Part shown: positions 27,701 through 40,100 of the stretch, one piece after another
Layout: every line of letters starts with the position of its first letter
Position numbering within the stretch: the stretch's first letter is position 1
Assembly: GCF_023375975.1 (NCBI RefSeq)
Contig: NC_064412.1
Location: 9,784,501 to 9,848,500 of the forward strand
Length of the DNA: 64,000 nucleotides
Direction: 5' to 3'
Source: Astyanax mexicanus
Taxonomy: Eukaryota > Chordata > Actinopteri > Characiformes > Acestrorhamphidae
Notes under the pieces: model-generated
Seen by the model: only the letters and a program-made list of their open reading frames with translations
What the model was told of the DNA's origin: nothing
Databases searched by the model: none
Made by a program: the position numbers and the translations under genes

Positions 27701-30700
27701 AATCACTACAAAAACCTGATTTTGTGGTCAGTGGATTTCTTTTGTGAGGATTAGATTTAATGTTTTCAGTCAGTGTCCTTCTGGACAATGTCCAATGACA
27801 AGTGTTTGGGCCCTGAATGAAATTCCCACATTTTGTCTTAACCTTTTTTTTTTTAAAGTATTGCAACCTAGGCCCATTACACTAACAACATCTTTTGGTG
27901 ATATTGAAGCGTATCTCTGCTACTTATATCTGTTTTAGTCTATGCCCTACAAGCTCAACATCATTCAATCAATCAATTAACCTTTATTATTTTACTCAAG
28001 AACACATTGAGGATGACATTTACAATGTTGCAGAACATTTACAGTATAAAAGGGATTGAAAACATTTAATAAGAAGTTAGTAATAATAAGGAATAAAATA
28101 GTAAAAAATAATAAAATAAATACTAATTTTAAATCAACATTTAATATATATGAATAAAATATATATGTAAAAAAAAATAGAAGATTCAAGAGAACCATAA
28201 AAAAAGAGTTTATAAAATATACAATAAAGAAATAGATGATAATAGCAAAAGTAAAGTAAAATGATAATGATAAGAAATGATGAAACGAATAATAATGAAC
28301 TAAGAACATAAATCAAAATATGAAACATTAGATTAAAAAATAAATAACAATAAGTAAATAAATAAATAATAAAATCTAAAATAAGAAAAAAGATAAACTA
28401 ATTAAATAACTAATTTAAAACAGTCACAGGCTTCCTGATGGTGATTAGGAACTAAAAGCAGATTTTCCCAGTTCTGTAAAAAACGTTTGGCTAAACATAA
28501 GTTTGGCCAGTCGATTACTCATATTCTCATACACGCATATGTCTAAATACTGTATATTTAATGCAGTGTGTGCTTTTTTTGTGCAACATAGTTTATTAGA
28601 TTATATTTAAGTTTGCATTAAAAAGCTGGGCAAGACTACTAACACCACATTCTCCTCCTTTTGCAAAATCATCTGCTAAGAAAATCAACCAAATGCAGTA
28701 AACATGAGTATAGTATTGTAACCATGCCATGTTGTAGCTGTTGTTTTCACACTTGTGTGCAAAACAGGTAGACTAGCCATTGTCTGCTAGGCATTCCTCA
28801 GGCTGCTGCGGCTCCTGCGTGATTCATTGATCAGTGCCTATGTGTGCACGCGTCTGTACGTTTGTACGTGCGGCTCATCAATGCAGCAGAGTTTTTGGGT
28901 GATCAATGTGTTGGGCTGTGTGCTGTCTCCGTGGTCTGCCATCTGATGGATGGAAGGACATTCCCCTCTCTACGGGAGAGATAATAGGAAATCGACAGGC
29001 GGGCCGTGGCCTCTCTCTCTTCTCTCTCACACACACACAGACACACACACACACACACAGACACTCTCACAAAGACCCTAAGAGCCCATGTCAGTGAAGG
29101 AGTGAGTAGATGGACTGAGAGTGAAAGAGTGGTGGAGATGGGAGATTACCACCTGTGCAGGCGGAGCGAGGAGTAGAGATGAGTAGTGGCACAAGAGAGC
29201 CTTCAGATTATCAATGGTATTTTTCTGATAATCAGTCCTTTATATTAGCTAATCAGGGTTACTTTACCAGGTAGAATATGGTCCGATTCATCCATAGAGA
29301 GCCTCTCAACATCAGCAAGCATCAGTCTGCTAAATCCAGCACCAGTCACAGTGCAGAAATGTGAGGTATTACAGTGCAGTTTATACACTGTGCTGTTCAT
29401 CAGAATCGTCTGAGTAGTGGCAGCTGCTGAAGTATGGAGTTTTATGAGTGGGTGGGTTTGTTTGAGTAGGGGGTGGGACGCTGCCTTGATCTGATTGAAG
29501 TGTAGAATTGAGCAGAAAATCTGAGCATCCTGCAGAAGCACGTGCCTGTTGTGAGAAGGAAATAGTGCCAAAACATTAGTGACCCCTCTTTCACATTTTC
29601 TCTGATGATTAATATGAAGAAAAGTAATGTGTACATGGGGACTGGCACAGCAAATGCATTTGATATATAAACATTTATGGTGCTTGGCTGGTACTCTAAT
29701 CCATACTGACTTAAATTTGAATCATGGTGCAGAGGTGGAGGAATGAATGAGAAAGTAATGATATTAAATGTCTGGAGTTCATTCCAAGAGTTGCATTTGG
29801 TAGCGATTTCATGGGAACTCTCATGTGTGTTCTGAATATTTGTTAACGTGGAAAAAAGTGAAAGTGTAAAAATATTCGGAAAAAGAAGGAATTTACTGTT
29901 TAATATAATATAAACTAAGAAAAATATTATTTTATTGTACTATGACAAATTTATTTTGGATCTGAGTTTATTATAGATTTATTCATTATCTAAAACACAT
30001 TGAACAACTGCACATCTCATTACAGGAATTCAAGGAATTTATTTTTATTAATTGCAGCACATTTTGAATAAAAATCATTATTTAAATAACTAGTATTTAA
30101 TTGAATTAACATCTTTAAGAATTTGCTACTTCTAATGCAAAAATGTAAAAATATGAAATATTGTGTGTAATGAAAATAGTTTTACATCTTGTAATACAAT
30201 ATTTTTACAGAATCGCTCATACCAACTACAGAGGACAATTAGAAGTGGATGATCACACAATTCTTCTTTTGGTGAAGAAAAGATCTTTCACAAAACCAAA
30301 TTAACCAAAATATTTCCCCCCAAAATCAACATCTAATAATGCATAAGAAAAGAAAAAACATAATATTTAGCTAAAAAACAGCTTGCTCAGCTCTGGGTCA
30401 GAATTTGAGCAGAGTAATACAATGTTTCTTTGTACCAGAATGATGGGCACGTCCAAACGTCCCCATCGTCCAAAGAACAAAATCATTCGACCAAATCATG
30501 CAAGTTTTTATTTTACACGTTTATATTATTTTGCCAACAATAGATTTAGCTAAAAGTAGCGAAATGCATTTATTAGGAGGGATGTCCACAAACATTTGAT
30601 CATACAGTGTGTAAACAATAGTTAGCCTTATGTCTATCAAATGTACATTTATTTATTGTATTTATTGGTTTTAGTTACTTGTTTTTTCCCCAATAAGCAT

Positions 30701-33700
30701 ATGAGGAGGTGTTTAAAATTTACTGTCATATGAAAGTGACTACAAAATGCACTACAAATGAATGACATTCACATGAAAAATGACGCACCGCTCTCTCTTT
30801 CCTTTACGTCTAGCCTAAAACAGGTCTAATAGACTATGACCAGATGGAGACGACTGCAAAGCTGTTCAGGCCCAAGCTGATCATTGCTGGCACCAGTGCC
30901 TACGCCCGCCTCATTGACTACGCCCGCATCAAGAAGGTGCCACACACTTCTCTCTCGCTCTCTGTCATTTTATACCTCTCCACCTGTTCTCCTTTGTCTT
31001 TTTTCTTTTCGTTTTCCTGTTTCTGTCTTTTTTCTAGTTTCTGCTACAGCTGTTCTCTCTAACATATTCTCACTGTTATCTATTGTTCTATCTGTGTTTC
31101 TTTCTATTTCACACACACACACAGATCTTCTCTGCTTCACATAGATACACACCATTGTTTAATTAATCATTTTTGATGCTGATTTTTGCACCCTTTTTTT
31201 TTTTTTTTTTACTTTCATCTCACATTATCCACCACTTTATCTCTCCCTCTATTACTCTCAAACATGCACACACTTCTGTCTTATTCTCTCTTGCAAACCT
31301 TCTCACACTCACACACACAGTGTTGGTCTTATTCTGTCTGCATCAGTAGGATGTTTTTAGCACTGTGCCATGTGTTGTGTTTCCTCACTGGAACAGACTT
31401 GTGAGAGACATGCTCCTCACACCCGTTCTGTCTCTTTCGTGTTCACACACACACTTCTTGACCATAACTAAGCAGTTTTTGTGTTTATAAAATAAGTGTT
31501 AGTCTGCTTTGCAGCTGATAATAGCTGACTGCAAAACTCACATTCACATAATGTTCCATAACATTTCTGCAGTGTCTGCTTTTTTTTTTTTTTGCTTTTG
31601 GGAAAAGAAGAAAGGTTCTATGCCTCTGTCACAGAGTTTAAGATAACATACATAAATGTATCTTCAATGTTATGTACATGATTCAGAATAGGGTACTTAG
31701 CCTTTCAAATTGAAAATATGAGAAAATGTGATAAAATTACAAAAATATATTATTTAAAAAATGTGGTAAGTTTAACTAAAACAGCCTGCATCATTACAAA
31801 CATTTTGCTTTGAGTTTGAGTAGCATTGCATTAAGCTTCTTCCCTCTCGGTTCCCTTAGGATAATTTAATATTAGAAAAATGTATCTGTTGGTTTATAGG
31901 GCAGTGTAAAAAAAAAAAAAAAGCAGAAGATATGGCCAGGTTTAAGAGATGTTACTTATGGGTTTTAATTTACAACTTAATTAATAACCATTAGTAAACG
32001 TCCATCCAAAATACTAAAATTGACGGAAAAGACAAAGAAAAACTTCTGAGCTTTTAATGGAAGTTAATGCAAACCGACTTAATTCTAAATCCTAAAAATG
32101 GAGAAACAAGGTTTTGCCAGAGAGTGATGCTTAAATTAATATCTTTAAATTTAACGCCAACACCTGTCCAGGTAAACGGGTTGAGATCTTTCTGTGCTCA
32201 CTGTCGCTTTTTCTTTTGGAACGTGGATTGCCATATAATATGAAGGCTGTGGTGTATTATTATCGTCTCTGCAAACAGCTGGCGAAATTTTTCCACCCTC
32301 TGCAAAAAGTAGCGAAAGTCTGTGTTCCTCACTTGCGTGCGAGTCACAGTTCCAGCAGATCTGCACCTCCTTTATAGACTGACAGTGCAGTGCTGCCACT
32401 GCAACACTGGAGTTCATCCTTTATATTGTATTTAACCACATTTAGCTGGTTTAATAAATGAACCAAAAGGTGCAGCGTAAATAAATAAAGTGCATTAATG
32501 ACCGCAGTGTCTGATTGAACAGACTGGACATCAGTGATTTTGCACATCCAGTGAGTTCATCCTGCCCTCTTTTTTCAGTATTCTCTAAAAGAGTTTGCTG
32601 GGTTCTTCTTAGCTGGGACCAGCTCCAGCTTTCCTGGGGCTGCTACTCCTCTCTCTCTCGTTCTTTCTTACCCCCTCTAGTTCTGCCTCTATCTCTTATG
32701 CTCTCACGGTCTCTTCGTCTTCCTCTTTTCCTTTCATCCTCTCCTCTCTTCCCCTCGTTCTTTCATGGATTTTTATCCTCTCTCTTCCTGCAGGGCCAGA
32801 TTGTGTGTTATGTTTGTTGCAGGGACTCAGTGTGGCCTGATTTTACTGCTTGATAAACACCAGATCCACCACACACACATACATACACAGATTATGCATA
32901 TTAAGCAGTCGTGCATGAAATTATCAGTTGATAATCAGTTGGAAAGGAACTTTTGTATCTCTTCCCGTGATAAGCAGTGATGCATCACTTTCTATACTGT
33001 TCGAGGACGACACAGATTTTTTTTTTCTCCCTAGAAAGCAGTTTTTGTAAATTAAGTATTATTTTGAGCTTTTGTGAATACGTTTTATAGTGCTGCGAAT
33101 GCATTTGCTGCCTTCTAAGTTGCTTAGTTTTTGCCAGTAAACCTTAAAATCGTTTGGTAAAACATTCAGTGGACTAATGTCCACAAATAACATCTATAAA
33201 ACCTGTACGACTTGTAATAATTGATATCAAAAACACCTGTCAGTTTATGACCTACAGTTCAAGCTCAGCAGGGTTATGCAGCAGGACAATGACCCAAAGT
33301 GCACAAACACGACCACCTCTGAATGGTTAAAAAGAAATATAGTTCAAATTTTGTAGTAAGAAGTCAAAATCCAGAACTGAATGCCAAAATTCTGTGGCTA
33401 GATTTTAAGTAGGCATTTCATACTCAAAACTCTGCAGTTTAGGCAAATTAAAACAATTATGGAAAAGACAAGAAGGCCACTGTTTCTCCACAGCGATGAT
33501 AAAGACATCACAGATGACAGTAAAAAATTGGTCATAGTTGTTACTACCTAGTGGAAAACAATTAGTCATTAGGTGTAGGTGGGGTGCAATCACTTTTTTT
33601 TTTTTACATGGTGGATATGGGTTTTGAGTACATTTTAGCTTTAGTAAATGGATTGATCATTTAAAACCTGTGTTGTGTTTACACTTGTTTTCTTTATCAA

Positions 33701-33881
33701 TTAGAAAAAAATACTTGGATGATTTGATGCCTTTAACTGTGCAAATAAAAGAAGAATATAGAGGATTCTTTTCACAGTATGGTTTCATTTTTGTCTCAGT
33801 GTTATCTTCCCTTTTTCCCTCTCCAAAAAAAATGTACTATCATGTATTCAGTCTTTTTTTTTATACAGAGATGTTTATTTA

Positions 33882-33930
<49 letters not shown>

Positions 33931-34077
33931 CTCTAGCTGTGTACAGAGTTAAATGCGTATCTGCTGGCAGACATGGCCCACATTAGTGGCCTTGTGGCTG
34001 CTAAAGCTATTCCCTCTCCATTTGAGCACGCTGACCTTGTCACCACTACCACACACAAATCCCTCAGAGGAGCCAGG

Positions 34078-34114
<37 letters not shown>

Positions 34115-37100
34115 TAAAGAGTACTACTGTGTAATGAGTGAATGAGCACACTAATCTTTCAAACACAGTTCAGATAAACAAGATTAATTTCCTTGTAGTT
34201 AATGAACTAATTAAAGAGCAGAGTATCCTTAACACATTACATGTTAATTGGATTTCAATTGCAGTGTAATTTAGTTTATTTCATTTATGAAGGTTTAACA
34301 AGTGTAGAAAACCAAGTGTTGGTTAATTCAGAATTCCTGTCTTCTCCTCTCAGGGCTGGGTTAATATTCTATCGGAAAGGCGTTCGCTCGGTGGACAAGA
34401 AAGGTGCTGAAGTCAAGTATGACCTTGAGGACAAGGTCAATTTCTCAGTCTTCCCCTCGCTTCAGGGTGGACCCCACAATCACGCCATCGCTGGGGTCGC
34501 TGTAGCTCTCCGACAGGTATGATCCAAACTGACCACCCCACCCAAGCTTGTTTTAACATCTTTTGTTCCATCAGTTGATTTGGCATGTTGTACATTTGTT
34601 TATGTAAAATGAAGGAATGATGTTAGATACCTAGGCAACTAACTATTGCACTGTACTGTTTTTTTCGCACTATAAGGTGCACCAGATTAAAAGATGCATT
34701 TTATGCAACAATAGTAACTAGTAGTAGGAACGGGTGTCACCACTGGGTGGCGAGACCTGCAAAGCTGAGCAAAGGAAAGTAAACAAAACTGTAATTCTTT
34801 AAGATTAAAAACATTTCTGACAAGTCAAACAAGAACTGTATGTTAATCTACACAGATTTCTCTCCTGCAAACTGTTTATTTACAGTAAGCTTAGATTCCC
34901 ACTAAAACTGTAGCATTAGCATTAATGGCTCACAGCTAGCAGTTAGCGGCTAATACCATCCGACAGCACTACACTGAGGAACCCTAAGTGTTCCACAGGA
35001 ACAGCTAACCACGCTAAGCTAAGATAGCATTTTGGCAGTCCGGAGGCGAGTATTGTCGACCTGTAGCTTGCTGCTAACCCCAGCTAGCACTGCTGGAGCA
35101 GCAGGCTACAGGTCGATAATACTCGCCTCTGGACTGCCAAAATGCTATCTTAGCTTAGCGTGGTTAGCAGCTAATGCTAATATTGCTGGAGAACTAAACT
35201 GAAACTCCTGTATAACGCTGCACTTCAGCGGAGTGGCTTTATTGCTCCTTAAAACCTGACTGGTAAAATTTATCCGGATTATAAAACGCATTGATGATTT
35301 GGCGGAAAATTTTATTATTTTAAAGAGCATGAAAAATATGGTATTCATGCTTGTGCTTTGTGAACATGCATCATCTGGGGCAGTCATGGCCTGAAGGTTA
35401 GATAAGCAAGTTTTGTTGTTGGTTTGGACCTCAGGGTCCCAGGGTACATTTGGGCCTAAGCTGTTTTGTTTAAGGGAGCCTCAGCTGTGGTCTCAAGGTT
35501 GGAGAAGTGAACTTTTGGCTCATAATGTTGCTGGCTCAAATGCCAAGACCGGCATCCGCTACTGAGGTGTCCTTGGGCAAGGTACCTAACCTTCATTTGG
35601 ATCTGGTCTGCTGCTGTGCAGTGGCAGTAAAGTGTGCGTCATGTGTTGACAGTTATTACAAGATTTAAGATTTTTTTATCGTCACATCACAAAGTACAGG
35701 TGTGAGTGAAAAGGTTGGGTGCAGGTTCCCACTAGTATGTAGAGAATAATATTAACAACTAGAATAATAAGATTAAAGAGAAATATACAGTTAACTTTAC
35801 AGTATACACAATACACACAATAACTTGCACTTAGACATACAGACATATGGTATTGCATGGATATACATTGAATATATAAATATTCTGTGCAGATGTGCAG
35901 ATATCTAGAGTATGTGTGTGGAAGTGAGGAAATAGTCCAATAGGTAACAGAGTAATTATGAGTAAAGTGTAGGTACAGAATGAGTTGTGTGAGGAGTGCA
36001 GGGTGCAGAATGCTGTATGTGGGATAAGTATGAGACACTCCAGTAGGTACAGTGTGAAAAGTGCAAGGTGCAAGAGTTTGTATAGATGGCAGTGGGGTGA
36101 GTTGTGCAGAACACTGTTCTAGTGGCTGTTTCACAGCCTGGTCGCCCAGGGGAAGAAGCTATCTCGGAACCGGCTGGTTCTGGCCTTTAAGCTTCTGAGC
36201 CTCTTTTCACTACCTTTAGCCTAGTTAAATATTGCAATGTTTAAAGGAGAACTCTGGTCTGTAGTGAAACATGATAACGAGTACAAAAATTAGCAGTCTG
36301 TAAGACGGTTGGGAGCATCAGCTAAAAGTGCTGTATTTTGTAATCCTGGGGTGAACGGAGGTGGGCTTTTTGAAAAAAGCATGTACTTGTTATGTTTCAC
36401 TACAACCAAAGTCAATTTAACAACAGAGTTCCTCTTTAAAAATGGGGTGGGTGTTACACTATAGTTATCAAACCTCTCCTGTTACATATGCATTTCAGGG
36501 TCATTTTAGCCATTTTTAACACTTACAATAACCTTCTGTGTTTTTACAAAACAAAGATCCTCTAATGAAATTGTTGAGTTCAACTCTTCCACTGCAGTAA
36601 ACAAAGAAGATTCACTGCAAGCAGACCTTTTGACCTTTCTCTATCTTTCCCTTTCTTTCATTTTCGTTCAGGCCAACACCCCAATGTTCAGAGAGTATAT
36701 TGCACAAGTCATAAAGAATGCGAAGTCCATGGCCAATGCTTTGCTGAAGAAAAATTACACTCTTGTGTCAGGTAAACCGAGACAGATTTTTTGTTTAATG
36801 TCTTTTAGAATAACCCTATATGTATTTCTTTGTTATGCTTCTTCATTAAAGTATCAAAATGCTTAATGAGCTTATTGGAATATTTGCTGATACATATAGG
36901 TTACTGATATGTTCAGAATATTAGGTAACGCACATCTTTCTCTTTCTCTCTCAGGTGGGACTGATAATCACCTGGTGCTGGTAGATTTGAGGCCTCAGGG
37001 AATGGACGGTGCTCGAGCAGAGAGGGTTCTGGAGCTTGTTTCCATCACTGCTAACAAAAACACCTGCCCAGGGGACAAGAGCGCAATTACACCAGGAGGC

Positions 37101-40100
37101 CTCCGACTAGGTTAGAAGAGTGTAAAAATATATACATACATACACAAACTCACTTACCTCCCTCTTAATGCTCCTACAATATCTCTAAGAGCGGTGCTGA
37201 TGAGTTGTGCCATTCAGCTTGTCCTTGTCTGCTGCTCTTGTGTCCCAGGTGCCCCTGCGCTGACATCTCGGCAGTTCAAAGAAGCAGACTTCGAACAGGT
37301 TGTGGAATTTATGGATGAAGGCTTCAAAATCGCTTTGGACGTCAAGAAAAAGACCAGTGAGTTCTCAGGACAATAAGGCTTTTGGCTTTAATGCTTTTGA
37401 TAAGAACTGTCTGAATATGATCACCTCAGATTTGCATGGGAGCTACGAGGCTAATGTATCTAACAAGTAATAGAAGCATGCTTTATCATGGCTCTGTGTG
37501 GTCAAAACGAACAAAGGAGCTGTCACTGTGACCGAAGTATCGCCAGATTAAGTTCTGCCTCATGCTGCTTGCCATCAGCAGCCAGAGTCCAAGAGAGCAG
37601 GACCAATTGTGCTCTCTTGGACTCTGGCTGCTGATGGCATGTGCTAGTTTTTACCCTCCTGGCGTTGGTGGCATTGCTAGTCATATGAACAGGGCTTAGG
37701 TAGTTGATCATCAAAATTAGGGAGAATTTTTTTTATAAAACATGATTTTTATAAAAAACCATCAAAACATATTAGAAGTGTATACCCCACCAACTATTCT
37801 CTTGCTTGAATTACGAAACACACGAAAACAAAATACAGAATCTCAGATTGTAATATCAAAAACACTTACTTATGATTTGAACTACTGTAATTTATGAGAA
37901 TGGACAAACACCCCAATATCTAGGGTTTGAAGATGGCTACACCAGTGGCAAATGTGGAGAATGATTTCATGATTCTCACTAAAGGGTCTCAAAGAAAGTG
38001 TTAGGTTAACCAGTTCTAAACCTTTTCTTAATGAAGCTCAGTATTTACCCATTCTATTCAATACATGTATCTGCTCAGGCCTTCATTAAACGTAATCAAG
38101 TGAGCAAGTCTAGTCTAACTAAGATGGCGGCGCGTGCACACGCTGCGGCTTCTCGCTCTCCCGAGGATACAGCGCTTTCGTGTCTTGTTTTTGTACGTCT
38201 TTGTCGTGCGTTCACGTCCTGAAACGCACCTACAGCCGTGAGTTTCTGCTGGAAGCCGGTAGAAACTCACTTTTGGATTTAAACCGCGATCTCCGAGAAG
38301 AGCTGCGAGCCTGCGGCGTGCTCCGGACACCCGCACCCCCACCGCTGCATCTCGCCCACAATGGAAGCGCCACAGGCGGCGGGAGAGACGGCAGAAGCGC
38401 GGTAAGCGGGGAGGTATCCGAGCGAGGCTAGCAGCTAGCCCACACAAGCCAGCTATCCCCACCATGCTTTTGGCGAATGTAAGATCGCTGGACAATAAAC
38501 TGGACTACATCCGCTTACTTCAGTCAACTCAGAAGACCGTGAGAGACTGTTGTGTTTATATTTTCACGGAAACTTGGCTCAACAACAGCGTCCCGGACCA
38601 TGCCGTTCAGCTGGAGAGGCTAACATGCTATCGGGCGGACCGCGCGCTAGCTGACGGAGGTAAGAGCCGCGGCGGCGGACTCTGTGTTTACATCAGCGAT
38701 GCTTGGTGTCGGAACGTTGTTGTGGTCTGTAAACACTGCTCACCGGTAGTGGAACTGATGATTATCAAATGCCGTCCGTTCTATCTACCGAGAGATTTCT
38801 CCGCCGTGCTGATCGCTGCTGTTTACATCCCTCCGACCTCCAACAACAGCGTGAGGAGTGAAGCACTGAATGAACTGTACCAGTACATCAGTGAGCAGCA
38901 GACAGCGCACCCAGATGCTTTTCTCATTCTGGCTCATTCTAATCAGAAGCCATGGCTGACAGGAGAGGTCCACAAGCTCCTGAAGGCTAGAAATGCAGCC
39001 TTCACAGCTGGAGACCAGGCAGGCCTGAGGACAGCCAGGGCCAACCTGTCCCGCGGCATCAGGAAAGCTAAGAGGCAGTACTCCAAGAAGATATCCCAAC
39101 GCTTCAGCGACAGCAGAGACACACGGAACCTGTGGCAAGGGATTCAGTCTATCACAGGCTACAAACCCCATCCACAGACCTGCAACAGCGACACATCTCT
39201 GCTGAACGACCTGAATGGATTCTTCGCAAGGTTCGAGCCACTCAACAACACACCCGCCCAGAAATCCATCCCTCCTCCTGGTGACCAGGTGCTAACGCTC
39301 TCCCAAGACAGTGTGAGGAGAGCATTCAGCAGGATCAATGCTCGAAAATCTCCTGGACCTGACAACATTCCTGGTCGTGTGCTGAAGGACTGTGCCTGGG
39401 AACTCGCAGAGGTTTATACGGACATCTACAACACCTCTCTGAGTCAGGCGGTGGTTCCCACATGCTTCAAAGCCACCACCATCATCCCTGTCCCTAAGAA
39501 GGCATCGCCATCCTGTCTCAACGACTATCGTCCGGTTGCACTCACCCCCATCCTCATGAAGTGCTTCGAACGACTAGTCATGCACCATATCAAGTCTTCA
39601 CTCCCCTCCTCCCTGGACCCCTACCAGTTTGCATATCGGTCAAATCGCTCGACCGATGATGCCATCTCCACTGTTCTCCACTCAGCCCTCACACACCTGG
39701 ACAAGAAAGACACCTACGTCAGAATGCTGTTTGTTGACTTCAGTTCAGCATTCAACACAATCATCCCCCAACAGCTCATACACAAACTGGACAGTCTGGG
39801 GCTGAGCACTTCCCTGTGCAACTGGCTGTTGGACTTCCTGACTGGTAGACCACAGGCAGTGCGGGTTGGCAGCAACACATCCAGCATCACCACACTGAAC
39901 ACAGGGGCTCCCCAAGGATGTGTACTGAGCCCCCTCCTGTTCACTCTGCTGACCCACGACTGCACACCAGAACACACCTCCAACCTCTTCGTCAAGTTTG
40001 CGGATGACACGACGGTGGTGGGTCTCATCAGCAACAACGATGAGTCACACTACAGGAGCGAGGTGAGCCGCCTGGCCTCCTGGTGCAAACACAACAATCT

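Larger units (their letters stand above)
27420..30813 (+). other. shmt2: shmt2 intron 5 (3.4 kb)
   Basis: GTAAGT to TCTAG. Holds the fossil tandem duplication (27438-28515) and a complex unique stretch at 28790-29020 followed by a CA repeat (29028-29064). 29100-30800 is AT-rich with nothing recognisable. Confidence 0.8.
30937..33936 (+). other. shmt2: shmt2 intron 6 (3.0 kb)
   Basis: GTGCCA to CTCTAG. Its first 500 bp are strongly pyrimidine-rich with small CA repeats. A degenerate Tc1 relic lies at 33228-33660, and a CT microsatellite forms the 3' end. 31500-33200 shows no gene. Confidence 0.8.
34517..36671 (+). other. shmt2: shmt2 intron 8 (2.2 kb)
   Basis: GTATGA to TTCAG. Packed with repeats: family A copy 3, a tRNA-type SINE-like piece, a dispersed repeat at 35660-36185 and a TTAA element at 36241-36439. 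Little unique sequence remains. Confidence 0.8.

Noticed and set aside
27896..27959. Exon 5 copy as a mutually exclusive alternative exon
   Set aside because: It has a one-base loss, a changed donor and an insertion at its 3' edge, so it cannot replace exon 5.
35478..35600. Functional tRNA gene
   Set aside because: A-box and B-box-like sequences exist, but no cloverleaf with a proper acceptor stem forms. It fits a SINE head.
38115..38495. 126-codon minus-strand frame at the LINE 5' end
   Set aside because: It is a shadow of the GC-rich LINE 5' region. The plus strand carries recognisable LINE protein.
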